DNA of 64,000 bases from Ditylenchus dipsaci. Taxonomy: Eukaryota; Nematoda; Chromadorea; Rhabditida; Anguinidae. The notes beneath the pieces were generated by a model. The model was given only the letters and a program-made list of their open reading frames with translations. It searched no databases and was not told where the DNA came from. Location: assembly GCA_004194705.1 (NCBI GenBank), contig SADC01000870.1, positions 186,001-250,000 of the forward strand, given 5' to 3'. Shown here in pieces: positions 47,070 through 59,000 of this stretch (position 1 is its first letter; each line of letters starts with the position of its first letter). The translations under genes were made by a program, and so were the position numbers.

Positions 47070-50000
47070 TTATAAAGTGCAATTAGCCAGCCTAATGTTG
47101 TCTACAGCCAACCGCTTGTTGTGTTTCCATTGAGTAGCCACAAACAGCACCTAAAAACATGTGAGTATAGAGCAGGGATGCGAACTCAAAATTTTGAAAA
47201 AGTACATTTGGCTAAAAAGTACAATTTGGCCAATTTTTGTCTAAAAGTGCCATTTTATCTACTGCTTATTGATTTTCAAGCATTGAAAACTTTTTGAAAG
47301 ATTTTGACGTATAATCTCAAAATAAAAAAGATTTCGAGTCCCAAAAAAATACAAAGCTTTTTAAAAATTAAATTTCAATACCCTGGTATAGAGTGATTAA
47401 CCAGCCTTCAACACTCACCCTATGCGTGCTCACAGGCACTTCCACCATTTGGTTTCTCCTCCAAAAAGTGTTAGGCCTGATTATAGCTGGAGATTCATAC
47501 ACGCAGTTGTCCAGGTGGTTCAAGCACACTTGCAGGGAGATGGAGTTGGATCGTTGGTATAGATCGAATAGCAGCTTGACTGGATGGTCCAGCTTGAAGC
47601 TGGCTGATTGCAGGATGTAGATCAGTTGGCCTTCCAATTCTAAATGGTTATCCAGTCCACCGACGAAGGCAAATCCTTGAATTGAAGTAATATAGGAGTT
47701 GTTTACAGAAAAATAAAATATTAGGAATGATTGTAATTTATGAATATAGAGGGTGCGGCAAAAAGCACTTGCATTTTTCAAATTTTTTACTTCTATTCAA
47801 TTTAATTACTATTTAATTTTAGGTAAAGTTTTGTTAGAAACCAGTTAAAAAACCCGTACATAAATTCAATGATTAGGAAAAAAATTTGAATTGGCGCTGG
47901 ACAATCGTTGTCGTAGACGGCAATGTTCCTTTAATTGCAATTTGTTTCAATTGTTAAAAAACGAGTGATTTTACCCATTTATCTGAAGGTAGAATGTATA
48001 ATACGCTTGATTAAGACACGATTAACAAGATAACGAACGCCTTCCCGATAAGAATTAAATTATGCAGCCTGAGAATAATTTAGGCTGATAGCAGCCTGAG
48101 CATTTTAAATGAACATCCAAATTTTGCTGGTGTTTTTGTCGAATTTCGTTCTGTTTATCTTATTATTTATCAATATTGATTCTATAAGTGTTGAGGTTGC
48201 CACCTATGCCTTGGTCCCCCTGTCATCGTTTTTAAACATATGCCGAAAACATATGCCTTGGGGGCGGTCAATGGCCAGTAGTATCAATTTAATCATTTAC
48301 TACTCTAGCTTAGCTCCCAATATAAGTTTTCAAAGTTATGAACATTAGATTACCTTTGCTAGCCTGAAGTATTCTCCTAGATATTTCAGGCCGTACATCT
48401 GGTCTAGCCAATTGCCACTTGCCATACCTAAATACCAACTGTTGCTTTGAGCTAAAAATTTCTTAATAGACTAGTCAACCTAGCTAGCCCGTTGTCAACC
48501 AGTGATGGTTGAGTATAGTGACACCAATTTTCATGATCGAATGAACAGCCTAATAGTTCACAAGCATTCAGTCTGCGTATGCCCAGTTTGTTTGGGGTAA
48601 AATTGTTTCTTGTAACAGATGATTGTTCATACTGTGCCAAAGGCTGGAGCTGCTTAAAGTTATTGGCTTGTTGTTTAAGGTGCCAGTAAGTGGTGGATCG
48701 AGGAACCAGAGGGTAGAGTCTGGCAAGGCTGGCTTGGTGGTACACCCGCGGCTGAAACTTCTATTGGGTGTGTTCAACAAGATTGGGTTTTTCACCTTTT
48801 TGGCAGATATTTTAAAATTAAAAAACTCATAAATATGTGAATTATTTTGCAATAATTTGAATTTTCGCCTTTGTCCCTCTTTCTGTGGTCCACAAAAAAT
48901 CGAAATATTCAAATTACTGCCAAAACCGAAATTTCGCATTTTATTAATTTTATTCCCTTCAACAACTGTGATCTAATTTTATTCTATTTATTTACAAATT
49001 TATTAATATTAATTTTGAAACATTGAAACTAGTTTAGATTTTGCCGAAAAAATAATATTCATGAGATTTCTTTGCTTATTTTATGAAGTTTTTATTGTAA
49101 AATTCACGAAAAAGTTGATTTTTAAAGGAGCATGCGATTTTTGAAGGCGCGTACCAGTTCAATTCAAAAAAGAGTTACAGTGTGGCGCAATTTTTTCTGA
49201 CGAGTTTGTTTTTGCCATATATTTTGTAGACGCAACATTTTTGAGCGATCTTTTTTTTATTTTGTAGCTAAGACTGTAGGAAATCGAATAGTACCAAACA
49301 TGCATATAACACTTCATCAAAAAATGACAGCAATCCAACAAAAACAAAAGAACATCATTTAAAATAACTCTAAAATTCTTAATCCGCATATTTCTGCTCT
49401 GTGCTTCTTCCATTCACTTCTTGGCAGTACTCCAATCGATGTCTATAGGCTTCAATAGCTCTGTCAACCTTGTCTTGAGAGATCACTGTCCAAACCCACT
49501 AAACAAAAAATCCAAAGCAAAGAAGACAAAAAAACCACAAACCTTGTTTCCAGTCTTCTCCTTTCGCCTCAAATCACCTTCTCGGAAGTTTGCATAACAT
49601 TCTTTGATGCTGTTAACAGCTGGAGCTTTTGCATTGCGGTTGACGCTACGATATTAACCTCGGAATCGCTTCTGGTTGCTAGCGACCCTTTTTCCTTCTT
49701 TAATGAACTATTCCACGCATTTCGCACGTTCTTGAGGCGAGAATTGCATCTTAAAAACAGCAGGTTGATTAAATAATCAAATTTTAACAAAAACCGCAAA
49801 ACAACAAATACGCATGTTTCTTATCACTCAATTTGCTTCAGCCTTAGCTACAAAATGAAAAAAAGATCGCTAAAAAATGTTGCGTCTGCAGACAATTATG
49901 GCAAAAACAAACTCGTCAGAAAAAATTGCTCACCTGTATTTTGAAATAGAAATTTGTTGTGTACTCTTCCGGCGATATATAATGAAAAGTGATTCCACTA

Positions 50001-53000
50001 CATAACAATATAGGTGGCTCAGTGATAAAACGTTGACGTACTCTGGCAGTCGGTTGTCTGTTCGAATCCTGTTAGAATCAATATTTTTCCTTGACTTTTA
50101 CTAAAATACGACATTTTAATTCTCGTTTGAATTTCACTGGTACCCGCCTGTCAAAATATTCCCATCGGCGGCGAGCATGCCCCTTTATATACCCAAATTT
50201 TAATATTCAACCAAAAAGTTTAAAACCATCGTGGCTATTTGAACAACAGAGCAATTACTGCTTAGATGAATTTCCCTTTTTCCAGCTCAATATTACACTA
50301 ACCCTTCCAACTTCACTCCCAGCTTGCAAATTGTATATGCTCAAAGCTTTGGCAGCCTTTTTAGCCAGCAAAGTAGCTGTCTTTTCTCCACTCCATTTAA
50401 TTTTGGAGATCCCCCTCGCTTGATCTATTCTCTCTGGGCAGCAGGAGCCACTTGCAGTGGACCACTGCAAAGATTCGCCTCATACACCAAATTGTCTATT
50501 AGAAAAACTGCTGGTTGGAAGAAACCAGAAACAATGATTTCTACAGCAAAGGCGCTTCTATAAGATGGTTGAGGATGGACTACTTGGACTTCTACTCTTG
50601 GACTTTCTATTCCATACACTATTTGCTGCAATAGGGGAAAAGTTAGTTATGAGTGTGTGTTAGACCACTTACTGAAGTGCATCTGCGCTCTCTGTCCAAT
50701 CTAGTGCACACTTTCAACAAAACGTTCTCATAACTGCTCCAATAACTAAAAATTAGGCGTGGGTAAAAGGTATAACTTGGATTTGAAGACCACTTACTCG
50801 AAACTCAGCAAACCATCTCCTAAAATTGTTGTTTTGTTAGGGTCTCGCTGGGTTTTAAAAATCGTCACTGTCGCTAATATTTGTTTAAAAATTCCAACAT
50901 TTAGCACTTAATATTTTCTAAATTTGAATCTGTTGAAATATAGTTGAAAAATCAATTCAAGGCTGCTGAGATTTGATCAAAAGCTACTGCCAAGATAAAT
51001 ACCGTATTTTCTCTAATTATGGACGCGTCTCTAATTATAGACCCCCCCCTCGAGGGTAGGTTGAAAAATTATAGACCCGGGTTTATAATTAGAGAAAATA
51101 CGTTAGCTTGAATGTGCTTTTCGAGAACCTGGACGAAAATTGCTTTTCCTACGAAAAGTAAAACAATGGGCCACGTGCCAGCTGTTAAAAACCTTGGGTT
51201 ATCCAGCCCCCGTAGTAATAATGTGGAATATCTCAGAGCTCAGTCCAATTATTTAAAAAAATCGCGCAACCGATTTATGACATATTTTATCTCCAGGATT
51301 ACTTATAATAACATGTATCGGCTATCGAGCACCAGATCTAGCGCTAGATGCAAAAAAAGCATTACTCTTCTGACGTCTGTGGCTATAAATGTAATTTTCA
51401 AAGCCGGTTTGACCCGATTTAGATTCTGTTACACTCAGCTTGTAGCCGAGATTCTACGGAATATTTTGGTACTTTAGTTTCATTTTTTGGCCTTACTAAA
51501 GTTTACAAAAACGTTTAATTTTTAAATTTGTAAAAGAAGCCTCCTAATACCCGGCTACTTTTTCAAACTCAAAAATTAGAGATATTTTCGACCATATATG
51601 AAGTTTGGTGAGACTAAAAAATGAAACTAAAGTACCAAAATGTTCATTATAGTCTAGGCTACAAGCTCAGTGTATCAGAACTTAGATCTGATGCTTGATA
51701 TCCGATCCATGTTATAAGTATAAGTAATCCTGATGATAAAATATGTCATATATCGGTTGCGAAAAAACCGATTTTTAATCAATGGACTGAGCTCTGAGAT
51801 ATACTACATCTAGACGCGAATTCGTTATTGCTACGAGAGCAGGTATTTTTAGAACTTTTAAATAACAGTTACACTACTGTCTGTTAGACTTCAGAGCTGG
51901 GAAGCATGTTTACAATAAACTTGGGTATGAAACTTCTTAATAATGTGCCGACAAAGTTACATCAAAGTTCCTCCAAGTCACAGTCAGGCTCTATCCTGTG
52001 TAATTTATGTGAATTTTATGTTTTATGTAAAATAGTCATATTTCAGCACCCTGCTATTTTTTTGATCGAATTTCCACAGATTTCGACATTTGGGCACTTG
52101 GCCCAGCTTCACCGCACACTGGCATGCATGATAAAAACCTAATTTTTGATAAGATTTGACCAACCCATTTGACATGCAATATCCAAGCGTAAAATGGCTG
52201 ATTTTCTGGGGTCATTTCCAACTGGCTCATGAGCAATTAGAAAATAGCCTGCAGGTAACTGATTGGAGATATTGTTTAATGGCGGAGTTCGATGAAACAG
52301 CTCGATTAAAGAGGGAACTATGGCTGGTAACACAGGGGATGGGAAGGTGGCTCGTCCAAAGAAGATCTGCTCCTGAGGGACGAATAAAAGCTGCAAATTT
52401 CAATATTCTTTAGTATACAGTCGAAGCCGGACAAACCGCCACCTTGGGCGAAAGTTAGCGGGCCATCAGAGAAACAAGGGAATGATTTGATAAACTGCCA
52501 ATCTCGGTGAACCGCCACCCCCAAACCGGTCCCGTCCAATAAAATTACCCTGAATAAACCGCCACCTAACATATTTTGCAACATTTTTCAAATTTCCGCC
52601 TAAAATCCAATAAAATATTTGAAGTTTTGTCAATCTTTTTGTGTTTGCTTTTCGCTATTGTTTATTTGTATAATCAATGTCCTTATTTTTAACTTTTATC
52701 TGTTTTGTATTTTTTAATGTGTCGAATTGTTTTGAATTTCAATTTCATTTGAATAAAGGGTATTTATTGAAGCCCGATAAAATGTCACTGCCTCCCCCAC
52801 CATTCAATAAACCGCCACCAAATCGGTCCCCTCAGCGTTGACGGTTTATCCAGGTTCGACTACCGTAAAACCTCTATTAATTAGGCCGGCCGGATTATTT
52901 TTCAACTACTTTCCAGGGGCCGGATTAATAGAGGGGGCCGGATTATTTTTTTTCGACCTTTTGAAAAGTTGTATGACTTTTTAGGGGGGGGATTGTTAAA

Positions 53001-56000
53001 TTAACCTTTTTTCTGTTCTTATAATTGTTCTTTATTTATTTTTTTGCATTTTTTTTAAACTTTAGGATAGTTTTAAGTCAACTTGGACATTCTTGATTTG
53101 TATTTTCTGAAAAATGACTACATGGTGTGTCAGAAAAAAACGCGGACAGTTTCAAATTTTTGTCAAAAGCTCATGCGCACCGTCTGAAAAAAAATTGTTT
53201 TGGTGTAAGCTATATAAACAAATTTTTCATCACAATTTTTATTTAGACTTTTATTGTAATTTTTAATTTCTTTCTGCACGAGCTTGTAGCCCTCAATTTC
53301 AGCTTTTTTACGAAATATCAAACCGGTCATTTCTAAAATTTAAAAAATGAGAAGTTTGAAAAAAATAGCAGCTTATTCCTTTTTAAACCTTAAATTTTCT
53401 ATTTTTTCAAACTCCTTAGTTTTCTCATTGCAGACTTGACTTAGAACAGTTTGAGAGCTCGTTAGAAAGCTGAGATCCATGAATACAAGCTGGTGAAATA
53501 GAAAACAAAAAAGTACAATAAAAGTTTGAATAAAAATTCTAATATAAAATTTGTTTAAAAAATTTAGACTTTTGACATTGCACTTCAGTTACTACCTTCT
53601 TTCATTAGCCTTTTTTTTGAAAATAGTAAGCAAGAATGTACAGATTGACATATAACTTTCCCAAAACATTTAAAAGTTCAAAAAGGAAGGAAACGTGATG
53701 AGATTAGCAATCAAATAATGGTCAATTAGCCCCCCAAAAGTCATGGTTCCTTTAACACCCAAGACACCCATAAAACTTTTTAAACCTCAGTTAAATTATA
53801 AAAAATTTGAATTTTGAATAGGGTATACTTTTTTGACACTAAAAATTTATACAAGATAATCGTACTGTCAAAAATTTCACCTTACTTAGTAATTTCTGTA
53901 CCATTCCAAAAATTAATAAAAACCCCTTTTAAAGCTCTTTGAAAGGGGCCGGATTATTAGAGGGGGCCGGATTATTTTTCAACCCCCTTCCAGGGGGCCG
54001 GTTTATTAGAGGGGGCCGGATAATTAGAGGGGGCCTGATTAATAGAGGTTTTACGGTATACGAGTAAAGCTATAAAGGATCTGAGAAAATCCCGGCAAAA
54101 AAGACAATTTTTCGTATGCCAGGTTTTTGGTTTTAAATGAATTTTTCTCGGAATTTTGAAAAGTTAAGAATAAATGAAACTTCTAGAACTTCCCTTCTCA
54201 CCCACTTACCTGCAATCCTCCTGTTTTGCGCCATCAAAAGTGCAGTTAAGCATATGATTGCTCTGGACGTTACCAGCTTGACCTGCAAATGGTGTATGTT
54301 CCACTTGCAAACAATTGAGCAGCGAGTTCACACTGCCGAATTCTTGTGGAGTTGAGCAGCGGACATCCACTTCCTGTTCTACTACACCCACAAAAGGGTT
54401 GGCTGGTGGAAGTGGGGAGGTAGTAGTGTCTACAGCAAATACCAGTTTGTTTTCTTCGCCTTTAACTTCAGCCACATTCAAGTCATTGCTATTCAGGCCA
54501 GAAGGCAGAGCATCCTGTTGTGGTAGAGGACCGTTGACTGGTGGAGCGACTGCGAATGGAGGTATTGGTGATTGCTGAGGTATTTGGGCATAGTATTGGT
54601 TGGGAGCATTTAATTGGCTGGGAGCATTGTAGGTGGGACCATCGTTACAAGAGGGGCAATAGCTGGTAGGATTTTGTTGCTGCTGCTGAGAAAATGGTTG
54701 ACAGCCAGAGGAGCCTGAATTGGTACAAAATTTAGAGGATTGAAATAAACAGATATATAAAATGGAGCAATTTTTTCTTGAAAAACTGAATTACATTTTT
54801 TTTCATCTTTCAGTATTGCGCTGCGATTTTTGGGTATTCGTTTGAGTAGATCCGGCACCGGCTAGAATTCGATCAAATGTTTCATGCAGTTGTTAATATC
54901 ACCAGCCCGATGCCGTATAAGATAGCTTAAACATCGGCACCGGGCCAGGAATAAAAAAAATCATTTAACCCTTTCTAAATAGCTGCACCGACTTGGCACC
55001 GAGGCCATCACTGGTGATATCAATAACTGCTCAAAACAGATGCCCAAATTCTAGCAGAGCCAGGATTTACAGCACTATGCGCTATACTGTATAAAGATTA
55101 CAAACTATAGTAAAAACAACAACAACAAAAGTCAACAAAGTTGGTGTCCTTCTGTTGCATAGTTAGATCGCCGCCGGTGCTGACCATTTATGTCCCCTCC
55201 TTCTTTAATAAACATCGAAAAATAGTTTTTATTAGCTTTTGGCCACTCTGGCATGAGATTCCGCACTCTAGCTAAACTTTTCCGACATTAACCAACTCCA
55301 CCTTGCCCATTAAGCAGCTTTGTTAATTTTTAGCTACTCTTTTTCGATAAACAGGTGCGGAACTTGTTAGGTCGGTTAAGATTAAATATTCTTCAATGAT
55401 ATAGGCTAGGTTTGTGAAACGGTAATTTACCGGTAACTTTTTGTTTGCTAAAGAGATATATAATTTTATGATCATTTAGTTATGGTTTTGGCATTTGGAT
55501 AATTTTATTTTTTTTCGGTGATTTGCTGGTGAAATACAGGCAAAATATTTTTATTGGTAATGTTCACAACCTTAGTATAAACCCAGGAGGTCAAAGATAA
55601 ACCCAAAAGAGACTTGCCATGGATTATCAGTAGTAGCCAGAGGCAAGCAGTCGTCCATCTGTACATCCACATTCTACAATTGGCTATCAAAATGCAGTTA
55701 AGCAAAGAACAAGAAACCAAATCCTTCGAAACTTAAAAAAGAAGGGGAAAGAACGGTTGAATGGTCAGGAGGATAAGGAAGAAAACGTCTTCTCCTAACA
55801 GCCTCTTTTTACTAAGCATGGAAATGAGGCGGTAAGCAATGCCTTTTTATTGGTGGGTTATCTTGAAAATGATGATGATGACATGCATTTCCCAGGATCT
55901 GGGAAATAGTTTGTGCATAATAACGGCAAAATATGTATATAGCTGTCTGGATGGAGGGTGACCTGCACGCCTGATTGGCGAAAATTGAAAGTTGTTGGCT

Positions 56001-59000
56001 ATTATTAATAGCCGAAAATACAATGAATTTAAAGGTAGCTGAGAGTGTAAAATAACAATAAATGGACAGGGCCATGTCTCCTCCTTATCATGGTAATTTC
56101 AAAGGTTTGAATACGGGCGAGCCACATAGATTTTGTCAATAATGTTTTCGAATTGATTTTTGTTTTTCGAGTTGAAGAATTGAATTATTTGTATTGTTAG
56201 ACATAGATTCACTTGTCGTAATGAAAATATACTTCAGGCGTCCATAGTCGCTTTAGGCCATAGTCGCTTTAGGCGTCCAAAAATGGGGCGTTCGAGAAAA
56301 AAATTAAACGTCCAATAAAAATTCAGGCGTCCATATGAAAAAAGCAATTTATTAATATTAATTGATATGAATATTAATAATATTAATGTCAGTTTGAAAT
56401 AAACAAAAGAACTATAAAAAGGTATTCTACCCCGTTTTGGTCATTAGAGCTGGACAAAAAAAGTCTCTATATGCATTTTTGATCAAGAGTCTTGCTCGGA
56501 ATAATTTTTTGCAAAATGTCGGGACGTTTGCCAAGAATATTGGAAATTTTCTGGTAGGTGAAAATTTATTTTTAGTCTTTGGTTAAATTTATTTTTACTT
56601 TTAGATGAAGTTCTTGCAGTCTTGTTTGAATTTCACAGTCGGTAACAGTGTGAAGAAAAATAAATTTGTTTTATATTGAATTTATTCATACTGTCAAAAA
56701 ATTACTGACATATGAAACCAATTGATTTTTATATCGTACATCACAATTACGGGTAATCCTTTTTTGGGGCAAATTTTCATTTTGCCTGTTTTCATTAAAT
56801 TTGTCTTTTTTAACACGGGAACGGCTGTACGTCCTGATGGTATGTCCTTGTGCAGAATTTCACGCTGAGCACGATGGTGAAAAAAGTAACTCTGCGGTGG
56901 TCAGTGGCCTTTGTGAACCGTCAATGTCACGATTTTTGCCTATGCCACTTCAAAGAGATAAAACATGCCAGTGTTTCGATATATTTATTATATTTCATGT
57001 GCAGAAGAAAGCGCAGATTGCGAGCTTTCAAATGACATATCGTGGAAAATTTTGCTTACAGAAACCATTGTGTTTTTTTCAAAAACGTTGTTAATACCAA
57101 AATTTGTACAAAAAAGTGCGCAAACACTTTTTTTAGTTGTTGGTACGTACCATTCGACAAAGCAGGAAAAACTGCACCATATAGTGCTAAGAAGTAAGCC
57201 AAAACAAGGCTTTTGGAGTATTTAGAAAACCTTCAAAAGTATATTCCAAAAGGCATCTTGACCTAAAGCTCTGATTTTGTTAAGCAAAACTGAGCTTCTG
57301 ACGCTTCTGTGTTCAGCAAGGTCAATTTACTTAAAAACTGTCCTTTGATTATCACAATGGCTGTAAACATAGTCGAGTTGACCCCTCAACTTTTTTGGGG
57401 TCAACTTTTGTCAAAATTGCTAAAATATCAATTTTTTAATGGGAAAGTGCCAAATCTGATATTCATGACCCCCACTAAACTTTTTGAGCTCTACAAAATA
57501 GTTTTAACAGAAATTCAAAATCCTGTCTCTACAAAATTTTAGCAAAAGTTGACCCTAAGTTGACCCTAGTTGACCCCTCAACTTTTTTTACTCACCGATT
57601 TTTCTGCGTCAGATTTTTTTAAATCAGTCGGAAAAACTGCCTATTATTTCGTGTAGAGCTTAAAAAGTTTCCCTAGGGTCATAAATATCGAAAAAAAAAT
57701 ATTAAGAAAAATATTGACATTTTTTGAATTTAAGAAAAAGTTGACCCTAAAAGTTGACCCCGACTATAGTTACAGTCAATCACTGTCAAATTTCAAATTC
57801 CGCTCAAGACAAAAATTATTTAAATTCAAATTTTTCCAAATTTCAAATGATTTTTGTATCAAGCGGAATTCGAAATTTGACAGTGACTGTGACAATCAAA
57901 GGACAGTTTCATTAGTAAATCGACCATGCTAAACACGAATCGGGTGTCAGAATTTCAGATTTATTTGGCGAAATCGAAGTTTCAGGTCAAGATGCCTTTT
58001 GGAATATACTTTTGAAGGTTTTCTAAATACTCCAAAAGCCTTGTTTTAGCTTACTTCTTAGCACTATATGGTGCAGTTTTTCCTGCTTTGTCGAATGGTA
58101 CGTACCAACAACTAAAAAAAAGTGTTTGCGCACTTTTTTGTACAAATTTTGGTATTGACAACGTTTTTGAAAAAAGCACAATGGTTTCTGTAAGCAAAAA
58201 TTTCCCACGATATGTCATTTGAAAGCTCGCAATCTGCGCTTTCTTCTGCACATGAAATATAATAAATATATCGAAACACTGGCATGTTTTATCTCTTTGA
58301 AGTGGCATAGGCAAAAATCGTGACATTGACGGTTCACAAAGGCCACTGACCACCGTAGAGTTACTTTTTTCACCATCGTGCTCAGCGTGAAATTCTGCAC
58401 AAGGACATACCATCAGGACGTACAGCCGTTCCCGTGTTAAAAAGTGAGAAGCTCTGCGACTTTAGTTTCTAATGAGGTACCATTTATTACAACATGCTTA
58501 CAAAATGTAGAACAAAAAAAAGTAAAAGTATGAATCAAATAATTGTTCTAATTTGATTTATACCTTTGTTGCGTCTTCGACGCAAGTGATGTCTACAAAA
58601 TTATTCACTTTCCCAGTCTGGGGTTTGGTGGCCTACTGGTTAAGGCATTTCCCTGCGGATCCAAAGGGAGTGGGATCAAATATCCCCTCCATTCCCCTTT
58701 TTCCAATTCACGAGCTGTTGGCCGTGGCCGCTCGCGACACCTTTACTTTTTTGTGCTACATTTTGCAAAGATGTTGTTACAAATGGTATCTCATTAGAAA
58801 CTGGAGTCGCAGAACTACATGTCCGTGTTTTCTTTTTTAATAATAAAAAATTCATAAAATTGAGTAGAATAAAAATTTACACTTAAAAAGGATTACCCCG
58901 CATAACACTCAATTTACTCTTTGCCTCCTAAAGATATTTGTGTAAAAACGTATGAAAAATTAGCTAAACTCAGTGCTTTCAAAAGTCAATTTCATGATAC

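Noticed and set aside
56801..58413. Paired frames (about 97-120 aa) beginning MVCPCAEFH on both strands
   Set aside because: They are the two arms of the hairpin element. The sequence lacks a recognisable domain, so I did not call a gene, though a decayed transposon gene is possible.
58615..58705. Functional tRNA gene
   Set aside because: The B-box is degenerate and acceptor/anticodon stems do not fold well; a SINE-like origin is more likely.
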